A stretch of 64,000 bases of DNA, taken from the NCBI GenBank assembly GCA_036351375.1, contig JAZBOY010000245.1, positions 1 through 64,000 on the forward strand. Reading direction: 5' to 3'. A program made the translations under genes and the position numbers. Shown piece by piece: positions 42,806 to 50,407 of the stretch (position 1 is the stretch's first letter; every line of letters starts with the position of its first letter). The stretch is from JANQIO01 sp036351375 (GTDB lineage: Bacteria; Pseudomonadota; Gammaproteobacteria; Pseudomonadales; Halieaceae). The notes below the pieces were generated by a model. That model was not told where the DNA came from. It saw only the letters and a list, made by a program, of their open reading frames with translations, and searched no databases.

Positions 42806-43258
42806 ATGCTTTCACAACAGGAAATATCCGACCGGCTTGAGATTGAAGATCTCTGCTATCGCTACGCTGACCTGATCGACGGCAAGCGCTTTGATGAGCT
42901 GGCAAGCGAGGTCTTCACCGAGGATGCGCACATTGATTACAGCGTGTTCGGGGGCAGTGTGGGCGGCGTCGGCGAAACCATCGACTTTCTCAAGCAGGCC
43001 CTGACGGAGGCCGCCTTCCCGGCCCACCAGCACCTCAATGCCAATATCCGCATCGAGCTGGCCGGTGATGAGGCGCGGGGTCGGGTGATGTGCTTCAACC
43101 CACAGGAAATGAGCCTTCCCGGCGGCGGCACACAGCTCTTTATGCTGGGCTTGTGGTACGTGGATCGCTACCGCCGCACCGATGCAGGCTGGCGTATCGC
43201 CTCGCGTGTCGAAGAAAAGAGCTGGGTATTCAACACCCCGGATTTCATGTCGCTATAG
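42806..43258 (+). CDS. SnoaL/NTF2-like protein
   Basis: A 150-aa single-domain protein (EIEDLCYRYADLIDGKRFDE, VFTEDAHIDYSVFGG, RYRRTDAGWRIASRVEEKSW) typical of SnoaL-like polyketide-cyclase/dehydratase folds. Such proteins often sit in steroid or aromatic catabolic clusters as isomerases or dehydratases; the exact role is unknown. It follows the GST-like gene by 12 bp. Confidence 0.87.
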   Translation: MLSQQEISDRLEIEDLCYRYADLIDGKRFDELASEVFTEDAHIDYSVFGGSVGGVGETIDFLKQALTEAAFPAHQHLNANIRIELAGDEARGRVMCFNPQEMSLPGGGTQLFMLGLWYVDRYRRTDAGWRIASRVEEKSWVFNTPDFMSL

Positions 43259-43266
43259 CTTGATTG

Positions 43267-43292
43267 GCGGCCGCGCACTGCCTGCGGGCCGC
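43267..43292. terminator. GC-rich hairpin between convergent genes
   Basis: GCGGCC (43267-43272) pairs with GGCCGC (43287-43292), extended inward by CGC/GCG with one bulged base. It lies between the SnoaL-like and MarR stops. No T tract. Confidence 0.35.
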
Positions 43293-43360
43293 TGAGCTTG
43301 TCCAGGTTTTGACCGGGTTTTTGGTGGGAGTGAGGTCCCGGAGAAGAGAGACCTTTGCCG

Positions 43361-43861
43361 TCAGGCGACGCGAGTGTCTTCCTTCCAGCTGCTGATACTG
43401 GCCAGGTCCAGGCGGCTGACGCAGTCACCCAGGCACTCCTCAAGCTGGGTGATGGATTCCTCACCCACCTGCTGCAGATAGAAGCCACGCACCTCATCGA
43501 CGGCTTCGGCGCTGTCGCGCATCAGGTCCAGGCCGCGTTGGGTGGGGCGAATTTTCTTGGCGCGGCGATCGCTGCCATCGATGTCGCGCACAATATAGCC
43601 AATGCGCTCCATCTCCTTGAGCATCTTGCCCATCGCCTGCTGTGTCACGTGGGCCCGTTCTGCAAGCTCCGTGACGCGTACGGCGCCCTCGCTGAGGTTG
43701 GCAAACACGGTGAAGTGGGAGGGCCGGATGAGCGGGTGCCCCCGCTCGTGCAGCAGGTCCATTACGCGGCGCTCGTAATCGCGGCCAAACTCCAGCAGGA
43801 GGCGGCCCAGGTTGATGGACAAGCGCGGTTTTCGTCCCGATGATGCGACTTCCGTAGTCAT
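43361..43861 (-). CDS. MarR-family transcriptional regulator
   Basis: A 166-aa winged-helix protein. VRVTELAERAHVTQQAMGKM is the HTH and RDIDGSDRRAKKIRPTQRG the wing. It is convergent with the P450-SnoaL genes, so it may regulate them. An inverted repeat CGTGC-N6-GCACG at 43900-43915 in its promoter is a candidate autoregulatory site. Confidence 0.9.
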   Translation of the reverse strand: MTTEVASSGRKPRLSINLGRLLLEFGRDYERRVMDLLHERGHPLIRPSHFTVFANLSEGAVRVTELAERAHVTQQAMGKMLKEMERIGYIVRDIDGSDRRAKKIRPTQRGLDLMRDSAEAVDEVRGFYLQQVGEESITQLEECLGDCVSRLDLASISSWKEDTRVA

Positions 43862-43899
43862 AGTTTTACCCCTGAAGACTTACCTGTCTTCCAGTTAGT

Positions 43900-43915
43900 C
43901 GTGCTTGTGCGCACG
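43900..43915. promoter_or_regulatory. Inverted repeat in the MarR upstream region
   Basis: CGTGC (43900-43904) and GCACG (43911-43915) with a 6-bp spacer, 39 bp upstream of the marR start, between divergent genes. Confidence 0.3.
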
Positions 43916-44029
43916 AATTGTTAGTTATTAGTCAGCTTAAATAGGATAGCCGGTTTTGCCAACTCCCGGTGCGCAGCATGCTTGCGGCGCGGTATGATGC
44001 GCCGCTTTGCGGTTCTTTCCGGGGTTTCC

Positions 44030-44812
44030 ATGGCAAAAATCATTACCTGTAACACCAATGGCATTCGCGCCGCCGCCCGCAAGGGCTTCTTCGACTGGCT
44101 GGCGAAACAGGACGCCGACGTGGTCTGTATCCAGGAGACCAAGGCCCAGGTGCACCAGTTGGAAGACCCGGTCTTTCACCCGGAGGGCTACCACTGCACC
44201 TACAACGACGCCATCAAGCCCGGCTATAGCGGCACCGCAGTCTACTCCCGCGTCAAACCCCGAAAAATCACCACGGCGCTGGGCTGGGAGCCCCTGGACG
44301 GCGAGGGGCGCTACATCCAGGCTGATTACAATCGCTTCAGCGTGATCTCCCTGTACCTGCCCTCCGGCTCCAGCAGCGATGCGGCGCTGCAGAAAAAGTA
44401 CCGCTTCATGGACCAGTTCTACGAGCATCTGCGGGTCCTGCGCCGCAAGCGCCGGGAGTTCGTGATCTGTGCCGACTGGAATATCTGCCACAAGGAAATT
44501 GACCTCAAGAACTGGCGCTCCAACCAGAAGAATTCCGGCTTCCTGCCTGAAGAGCGGGCCTGGCTGGACCGGGTTTACGATGAGCTGGGCTACATCGACT
44601 CCTTCCGGCTGGTGAACCCCGACCCGGACCAGTACACCTGGTGGTCGAACCGGGGCCAGGCCTGGGCCAAGAACGTGGGCTGGCGCCTGGACTACCAGAT
44701 GATCACGCCGGGGCTCAAAAACCGCGTGGTCAGCGCCGATATCTACCGCGACGAGCGCTTCTCCGACCACGCGCCGCACACCATGGTGTTTGATTGGCAA
44801 ATAGACCCCTGA
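44030..44812 (+). CDS. Exodeoxyribonuclease III-family protein (Crc-like subgroup)
   Basis: A 260-aa EEP-fold nuclease. ATG 44030 gives the usual MAKIITCNTNGIRAAARKGF start; upstream ATGs at 43982 and 43997 are in the leader. Catalytic motifs appear intact: CNTNGI, IQETKAQ, ADWNI and SDHAPH. The middle (KYRFMDQFYEHLRVLRRKRREF, DLKNWRSNQKNSGFLPEERAW) strongly recalls Pseudomonas Crc, which has lost catalytic residues. This copy therefore looks like an active ExoIII relative of the Crc lineage. No gene symbol is assigned, since xthA and exoA paralogs are hard to separate. Confidence 0.9.
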   Translation: MAKIITCNTNGIRAAARKGFFDWLAKQDADVVCIQETKAQVHQLEDPVFHPEGYHCTYNDAIKPGYSGTAVYSRVKPRKITTALGWEPLDGEGRYIQADYNRFSVISLYLPSGSSSDAALQKKYRFMDQFYEHLRVLRRKRREFVICADWNICHKEIDLKNWRSNQKNSGFLPEERAWLDRVYDELGYIDSFRLVNPDPDQYTWWSNRGQAWAKNVGWRLDYQMITPGLKNRVVSADIYRDERFSDHAPHTMVFDWQIDP

Positions 44813-44846
44813 TACATTGTGCGCCCGCTTTCATAAGGGTTTTTCC

Positions 44847-45179
44847 ATGAGTCTGTTTGTTGCCAATGCCCACGCCCAGGCGGCGGGCCAGCCGGCCCCC
44901 GGTGGCGAGATGTTCCAGATCGTTTTCCTCATCGGCCTGTTTGTGCTGTTCTACTTCATTGCAATTCGCCCCCAGCGCAAGCGCCAGAAGGAACATGCAG
45001 ACATGGTCTCAGCCCTGGAGAAGGGCAACGAGGTCATCACCACCAGCGGCATTCTCGGCAAGATCACGCGGCTGGAGGACAACTTCGTGGTACTGCAGGT
45101 GGCTGATAACGTGGAACTGAAGTTTCAGCGTTCCTATATCAATGCCGTGCTACCCAAGGGGACCCTGAAGTCCATCTAG
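44847..45179 (+). CDS. yajC: Sec translocase accessory subunit YajC
   Basis: A 110-aa inner-membrane protein with one helix (about residues 22-41, FQIVFLIGLFVLFYFIAIRP) and the conserved cytosolic domain (GNEVITTSGILGKITRLEDN, LPKGTLKSI). AAGGG precedes ATG 44847. It normally sits with tgt and secDF; here it stands alone after the nuclease gene. Confidence 0.93.
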   Translation: MSLFVANAHAQAAGQPAPGGEMFQIVFLIGLFVLFYFIAIRPQRKRQKEHADMVSALEKGNEVITTSGILGKITRLEDNFVVLQVADNVELKFQRSYINAVLPKGTLKSI

Positions 45180-45238
45180 CATTTCCGCCAAGAGTCGAGC
45201 TGGCGCGGCTGCCAACGCCGCTGCAGCCCCTGGAGCGC

Positions 45239-46189
45239 ATGAGCAGCGCGCTGGGCGGTGAGCACCGTATCTGGGTCAAGCGTGATGACTTGACCGATGC
45301 CGCGATCAGCGGCAACAAGCTGCGCAAGCTCGAATTCGTCAGCGCCGCCGCCCGGGAGCAGGGCTGTGACACACTGATCACCTGTGGCGGCGTACAGTCC
45401 AACCATTGCCGGGCTACCGCCCTGGTGGGCGCCAGGCTCGGCTTCCAGGTTCACCTGATCCTGCGCGGTGAGGCCCCGGCGGAGCCCGATGGCAACCTGC
45501 TGCTGGACCACCTGGCAGGGGCCACCATCTCTCACTATCCCAAGCGACAGTATGTTGCCGAACTCCCGGCGCTGTTCGAGCACTGGCGCGACCACTATGC
45601 GAAGCTCGGGCACAAGGCCCTGTGTATTCCCACCGGTGCCAGTGACGGGCTCGGTATCTGGGGTTACCTGGCCGGAGCCGCCGAGCTGGCGGACGATATG
45701 CGCCAGGCCGATATTGGCGAGGCCCACTGGGTATGCGCCACCGGTAGCGGTGGTACCCAGGCCGGCCTGACCCTGGGTGCAGCTCTCGAGAACCTGGCGG
45801 TGGATGTCTGGGGTTTCAACGTGTGTGATGACGAGGCCTGGTTCCTGAACAAGGTGGCGGAAGACATCGCCGACTGGCAGCAGCGCTATCCCCAGGCCTG
45901 GCCGGGAAGGTTGCCGGACTACCAGGCCAGGGTGGTGGATGGCTATGTCGGGCCCGGCTACGGGCGGGCCACTCCCGAGGTGTTTGCGACGATCGCCGAG
46001 CTGGCCCGATTGGAAGGGCTGGTGCTGGACCCGGTGTACACGGGCAAGGCCTTCCACGGCATGATCGAGGAAGTCCGCCGCGGACGTTTCGCGGGGCGAC
46101 GCGACATCATCTTCGTGCACACCGGCGGGATATTCGGTTTGTTTCCGCAGCGGGGAGAGTTCGACTTCTCCAGTCGGGAACTCGCGTAA
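45239..46189 (+). CDS. PLP-dependent D-cysteine desulfhydrase/ACC deaminase family protein
   Basis: A 316-aa fold-type II PLP enzyme from ATG 45239. The Schiff-base Lys lies in SGNKLRKLEF (Lys27 from this start). Substrate-side motifs GGVQSNHCRATA and ATGSGGTQAGL are present, and the C-terminus has VHTGGIFGLF. The open frame extends upstream and encodes FPPRVELARLPTPLQPLERM, which matches the normal N-terminus of this family, yet no ATG/GTG/TTG exists in that stretch. The gene probably begins earlier with a non-standard start, overlapping or abutting yajC. D-cysteine versus ACC specificity is not decided. Confidence 0.88.
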   Translation: MSSALGGEHRIWVKRDDLTDAAISGNKLRKLEFVSAAAREQGCDTLITCGGVQSNHCRATALVGARLGFQVHLILRGEAPAEPDGNLLLDHLAGATISHYPKRQYVAELPALFEHWRDHYAKLGHKALCIPTGASDGLGIWGYLAGAAELADDMRQADIGEAHWVCATGSGGTQAGLTLGAALENLAVDVWGFNVCDDEAWFLNKVAEDIADWQQRYPQAWPGRLPDYQARVVDGYVGPGYGRATPEVFATIAELARLEGLVLDPVYTGKAFHGMIEEVRRGRFAGRRDIIFVHTGGIFGLFPQRGEFDFSSRELA

Positions 46190-46282
46190 CGCCACGCAGC
46201 GCGAGGGCTTCGATTTTTCCAGCCACGCGTGAATCCGTCGTAATCTGGTAAGCTCTGGCAAGAGCAACCCATCGGTACAACC

Positions 46283-47182
46283 ATGGCCGACAAGGCAAGT
46301 GACAAACTGGTGATCGCGATCTCATCGCGGGCGCTGTTCAACCTCGACGACAGCCATGAAGTGTATGAGCGCGATGGCCTGGAGGCCTATTCCCGCTACC
46401 AGATCGAGCGTGAAGACGAGCCCCTGGAGCCCGGCGAAGCGTTTCCCATGGTGCAGAAGCTGCTCCGCATCAACCAGCTGCTGGACGGGGGCGGGCGCGT
46501 CGAGGTGATCCTGCTGTCTCGCAACAGTGCCGATACCGGGCTGCGGGTGTTCAATTCCATCCAGCACTACGACCTGAATATCCAGCGCGCCGCCTTCTGC
46601 GGCGGCGCAAGCCCTTACCGCTATATCTCAGCCTTCGGTGCCCAGCTGTTCCTGTCCACCGAGCCTGAGGACGTGCGCCATGCCCTGGACCACGGTGTGG
46701 CCGCGGCCAACCTGGTCTCCAAGCGCAAGGCCGGCAACGATGCCGACCAGCTGCGTTTCGCCTTTGATGGTGACGCGGTGCTTTTTTCCGATGAGGCCGA
46801 GCGGGTCTACAAGAGCGAGGGCCTGGCTGCCTTCCAGGATAGCGAGCAGGCAGCCGCCCACCGGCCCCTGAGCGGCGGCCCGTTCAAGCCTTTCCTGGCA
46901 GCGCTGCAGCACCTGCAACGAGAGTTTCCCGCCACCGAATCGCCGATTCGAACGGCCCTGGTTACCGCCCGTTCAGCGCCTGCCCATGAGCGGGTAATCC
47001 GCACCCTGCGGGCCTGGGAAATCCGCATCGACGAATCGATCTTTCTCGGTGGCCTCGACAAGGGTGAGTTCCTCAAGGCCTACCAGGCCGACGTGTTCTT
47101 CGACGACCAGCAGAGTCATTGCGACAGCGCCGGTAGCCATGTGGCCACCGGCCACGTTCCCCACGGCATCGCCAACCAGTAG
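46283..47182 (+). CDS. Cytosolic 5'-nucleotidase (NT5C1 family)
   Basis: A 299-aa protein of the 5'-nucleotidase family related to animal cN-I. Seen: LVIAISSRALFNLDDSHEVYE, VILLSRNSADTGLRVFNSI, RYISAFGAQLFLS, FDGDAVLFSDEAERVY and a C-terminal SHVATGHVPHGIAN. It would dephosphorylate nucleoside monophosphates. Monocistronic by spacing. Confidence 0.9.
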   Translation: MADKASDKLVIAISSRALFNLDDSHEVYERDGLEAYSRYQIEREDEPLEPGEAFPMVQKLLRINQLLDGGGRVEVILLSRNSADTGLRVFNSIQHYDLNIQRAAFCGGASPYRYISAFGAQLFLSTEPEDVRHALDHGVAAANLVSKRKAGNDADQLRFAFDGDAVLFSDEAERVYKSEGLAAFQDSEQAAAHRPLSGGPFKPFLAALQHLQREFPATESPIRTALVTARSAPAHERVIRTLRAWEIRIDESIFLGGLDKGEFLKAYQADVFFDDQQSHCDSAGSHVATGHVPHGIANQ

Positions 47183-47232
47183 CCCGGTTTTCCAGGCCCG
47201 CGAGCCAGGAAAGCGTTATTCCTTTTTGCGGT

Positions 47233-47260
47233 TTGCATTAACGCTGCTAAGCGCTATTCT
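47233..47260 (+). promoter_or_regulatory. Candidate cysB promoter
   Basis: TTGCAT (47233-47238), a 16-bp spacer and TATTCT (47255-47260), 33 bp before the cysB ATG. CysB binding sites are too degenerate to place by eye. Confidence 0.45.
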
Positions 47261-47293
47261 TCATAAGCAAACGGGGGTTGTGCGGGACATCCG

Positions 47294-48268
47294 ATGAAAC
47301 TACAGCAGCTGCGGTATATCTGGGAGGTCGCCCACCATGAGCTCAATGTGTCTGCCACTGCCCAGAGCCTGTACACTTCCCAGCCCGGCATCAGCAAGCA
47401 AATCAGGCTGCTCGAAGACGAGCTGGGCGTCGAGATTTTCGCCCGCAGCGGCAAGCACCTGACCCACGTTACCCCGGCCGGTGAGGCCATCCTCAAGACA
47501 GCTGGAGAAATCCTCCGCAAGGTCGACAGCATCAAGTCGGTGGCGCAGGAGTTCAGCAACGAGAAAAAGGGTAGCCTGTCGCTGGCCACCACCCATACCC
47601 AGGCACGCTACGCGTTGCCGGATACCATCAGCACTTTTATCAATCGCTACCCGGAAGTGTCCCTGCACATGCACCAGGGAACGCCCATGCAGATATCCGA
47701 GATGGCCGCCGACGGCACCGTCGAGTTTGCCATTGCCACGGAAGCGCTGGAGCTGTTCAGCGACCTGGTGATGATGCCCTGTTACCGCTGGAATCGCTGT
47801 ATTCTGGTGCCGCGGGACCACCCGCTCGCCGACCTGTCGCGCCTGACCCTCGAGGCGGTCGCGGAGCACCCCATAGTGACCTACGTGTTTGGCTTCACCG
47901 GGCGTTCGCGCCTGGACGAGGCCTTCATGGAAAAGGGCCTGGTACCCAAGGTCGTCTTCACCGCGGCGGATGCCGACGTCATCAAGACCTACGTGCGGCT
48001 GGGCCTTGGGGTCGGCATTGTTGCCCATATGGCCTACGACGAAGACGCTGATAGCGACCTGGTGACCCTCGACGCGAGCCACCTGTTCGCACCCAGCATT
48101 ACCAAGATCGGCTGTCGGCGCGGCACGTTCCTGCGGGGCTATATGTACGAGTTCATCGAGCTGTTCGCGCCGCACCTGACCCGCGATCTGGTCGACCAGG
48201 CGTTTGCCTGCCACAGCAAGTCGGAGCTGGACGGGCTGTTTGCCGACATGGATATTCCCACCCACTGA
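47294..48268 (+). CDS. cysB: CysB-type LysR transcriptional regulator
   Basis: A 324-aa LysR regulator matching CysB in length and sequence (MKLQQLRYIWEVAHHELNVS, TSQPGISKQIRLLEDELG, TTHTQARYALPD). CysB activates sulfate assimilation genes in response to N-acetylserine. The window has no cys biosynthetic operon next to it, but the PLP desulfhydrase lies about 1 kb upstream. Confidence 0.95.
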   Translation: MKLQQLRYIWEVAHHELNVSATAQSLYTSQPGISKQIRLLEDELGVEIFARSGKHLTHVTPAGEAILKTAGEILRKVDSIKSVAQEFSNEKKGSLSLATTHTQARYALPDTISTFINRYPEVSLHMHQGTPMQISEMAADGTVEFAIATEALELFSDLVMMPCYRWNRCILVPRDHPLADLSRLTLEAVAEHPIVTYVFGFTGRSRLDEAFMEKGLVPKVVFTAADADVIKTYVRLGLGVGIVAHMAYDEDADSDLVTLDASHLFAPSITKIGCRRGTFLRGYMYEFIELFAPHLTRDLVDQAFACHSKSELDGLFADMDIPTH

Positions 48269-48287
48269 CACTTTGGAAACACTGTAA

Positions 48288-48905
48288 ATGGAACTGGTTT
48301 GCCTGGACCTCGAAGGGGTTCTGATCCCGGAGATATGGATCGAGTTTGCCGAGCGCACGGGTATCGATGCCCTGAAGGCCACCACCCGCGACATTCCCGA
48401 CTACGACGTACTGATGAAGCAGCGCCTGTCGCTGCTGGACGAGAACGGCCTCAAGATCGATGACATCCAGGCGGTGATCGCCGACATGTCGCCGCTGGAA
48501 GGCGCCCGCGAGTTCCTCGACTGGCTGCGGGAGCATTTCCAGGTGGTAATCCTGTCGGATACCTTCTACGAGTTTTCCGCGCCGCTGATGCGCCAGCTCG
48601 GCTGGCCCACCCTGTTCTGTCACCGCCTGATGGTGGACGACGACGGCCGGGTTGTTGACTACCGGCTGCGCCAGCCCGACCCCAAGCGCGCTTCGGTGCA
48701 GGCGTTCCATACCCTCAACTACCGGATCATTGCCTCCGGCGATTCCTACAACGACACCAGCATGCTCGATGAGGCTGACGCCGGCATCCTGTTCCGGCCC
48801 CCGGATAACGTGATCGCAGAGTTCCCGCAGTACCCCTCGGTCACCAGCTACCAGGCGCTGAAGGATGAGATCTGCAAGGCGTCGGAGCGCAATATCAGCC
48901 CCTGA
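48288..48905 (+). CDS. thrH: Phosphoserine phosphatase / homoserine phosphotransferase ThrH
   Basis: A 205-aa HAD enzyme identical in length to P. aeruginosa ThrH. Motif I is LDLEGVL (nucleophile Asp7), motif II VVILSDTFYEF, and motif IV GDSYNDTSML. ThrH dephosphorylates phosphoserine and can transfer the phosphate to homoserine. Its last 11 bases overlap the convergent pabB 3' end. Confidence 0.95.
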   Translation: MELVCLDLEGVLIPEIWIEFAERTGIDALKATTRDIPDYDVLMKQRLSLLDENGLKIDDIQAVIADMSPLEGAREFLDWLREHFQVVILSDTFYEFSAPLMRQLGWPTLFCHRLMVDDDGRVVDYRLRQPDPKRASVQAFHTLNYRIIASGDSYNDTSMLDEADAGILFRPPDNVIAEFPQYPSVTSYQALKDEICKASERNISP

Positions 48906-50250
48906 TTGAGCCCTGCTCAAGGTGTTCCAGGAAGCGGCCGACCTTGTCCCAGGTCTCCTGGTATTCCTGCTGGCAGCCGGAATCCGCCACCAGGCCGCCA
49001 CCGCCCCAGCAATGGATGGTCCCGTCCCGGCACAGCAGTGAGCGAATGGAGATGTTGCTGTCGAGTTTGCCATCCGCACTCAGGTAGAACACGCTGCCGC
49101 AGTAGGCCCGGCGTGCCTCCGGCTCCAGCTCGCCGATAATCTCCATGGCCCGGCGCTTGGGCGCGCCGGTGATGCTGCCGCCGGGGAAGCTGTCCCGCAG
49201 CAGTTGCAGCGGGCTGCAATCTGCCCTCAGCTCCCCCGAGACCGTGCTCACCAGGTGGTGCACGCTGGGGTAACTTTCCAGCTCGAACAGGCCATCCACC
49301 TGGATACTGCCCGGGCGGCAGCTTCGCCCAATGTCATTGCGCAGCAGGTCAACAATCATCAGGTTCTCGGCGCGGTCCTTGGGGGAGCGCTGCAGCTCTT
49401 CCGCCGCCAGGCGATCAGTGCCCGGGTCGCGGGAACGTGCGCGGGTGCCCTTGATCGGCCGGGTTTCCACATGCCGACCCGCCACCCGCAAGAAGCGCTC
49501 CGGGGAGAGGCACAACAACTGCTCGTCACCGCAGTCGTGGTAGGCAGCAAAGGGAGCCGCCGCCAGCGCCCGCAGGGATTGGTAGGCCACCCAGGGGTCT
49601 CCCTCAAAGGGCGCTGCGAACTGGCGCGCCAGGTTGACCTGGTAGCAATCGCCGGCGTGAATGTATTGCTGCACTTTCTGAAAGGCCTGTTGATAGGCGT
49701 CCCGCGCCAGTCCGTTGCTGAACTTTGCCTTCAGTTCAAAGCCGCCGGGAGCGGGAACATCACCCCGGGGCTCCCGCAGGCGGTCCAATAGTTCACGCCG
49801 CCGGGACCTTTCCAGCCCGGGCAGGGACACGAAATGGCAGCGCCCGAGGGTATGGTCCTGCACCAGGGCCCAGTCGTAGCGAGCGACGCGGGCGCCGGCG
49901 CCGGCATCAGGGGGCAGGTGCTGGAGCGGCAGGCCCAACTCGTAGTCGATGTAGCCCGCCAGGCCGCCGCAAAAGGGCAGGGTATCGGCAGCATCACAGC
50001 GCTGCGCGTCCCAGGCTGCCTCCAGCTCCCGAAAGTACTTTACAATATCCTCGTAAGTGGTTGAATCAGAAGAGGTAAAATCAAGCTCGATGGCAGGTTC
50101 GGCCAGCAGGATATCGAACCGTCCCTGGCTGCTGTGGGGGCGGCAGGAATCCAGCAGCAGCGGCCGCCTCAGGTTGCGCAGGCGCTCGAACCAGCTGCAA
50201 CTGTCCGGGCTGTAGGGCAGTTCTTCAAGTTGTAGGGTGCCGATTGTCAT
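48895..50250 (-). CDS. pabB: Aminodeoxychorismate synthase component I
   Basis: A 451-aa chorismate-binding enzyme making 4-amino-4-deoxychorismate for folate. TRPIKGTRARS carries the Lys that distinguishes PabB from anthranilate synthase (RPIAGT). Other motifs: AGDCYQVNLA, RAENLMIVDLLRNDIGR, SFPGGSITGAPKRRAMEII. No clear Shine-Dalgarno is visible at 50250, so the exact start is moderately sure. No glutaminase (pabA) partner is adjacent. Confidence 0.93.
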   Translation of the reverse strand: MTIGTLQLEELPYSPDSCSWFERLRNLRRPLLLDSCRPHSSQGRFDILLAEPAIELDFTSSDSTTYEDIVKYFRELEAAWDAQRCDAADTLPFCGGLAGYIDYELGLPLQHLPPDAGAGARVARYDWALVQDHTLGRCHFVSLPGLERSRRRELLDRLREPRGDVPAPGGFELKAKFSNGLARDAYQQAFQKVQQYIHAGDCYQVNLARQFAAPFEGDPWVAYQSLRALAAAPFAAYHDCGDEQLLCLSPERFLRVAGRHVETRPIKGTRARSRDPGTDRLAAEELQRSPKDRAENLMIVDLLRNDIGRSCRPGSIQVDGLFELESYPSVHHLVSTVSGELRADCSPLQLLRDSFPGGSITGAPKRRAMEIIGELEPEARRAYCGSVFYLSADGKLDSNISIRSLLCRDGTIHCWGGGGLVADSGCQQEYQETWDKVGRFLEHLEQGSIRG

Positions 50251-50327
50251 ATTGCGTAGGATTCGCGCTGCAAAGTTACGCGTTCCAGTGTTTACCCTGA
50301 GTACATCTATTGTTTTTTCATGTTGCG

Positions 50328-50380
50328 AACGGCGCCGAAATTGACTTCAACAGGCGTTAAACGTATCGTAACTCGCCGTT
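50328..50380 (+). promoter_or_regulatory. Promoter of the propionyl-CoA operon within an inverted repeat
   Basis: TTGACT (50341-50346), a 17-bp spacer and TATCGT (50364-50369) form a good sigma70 promoter 39 bp before the carboxyltransferase start. Arms AACGGCG (50328-50334) and CGCCGTT (50374-50380) flank it symmetrically. Confidence 0.62.
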
Positions 50381-50407
50381 TATCCCCAGTGTAAAGAAGT
50401 CTCTCCC

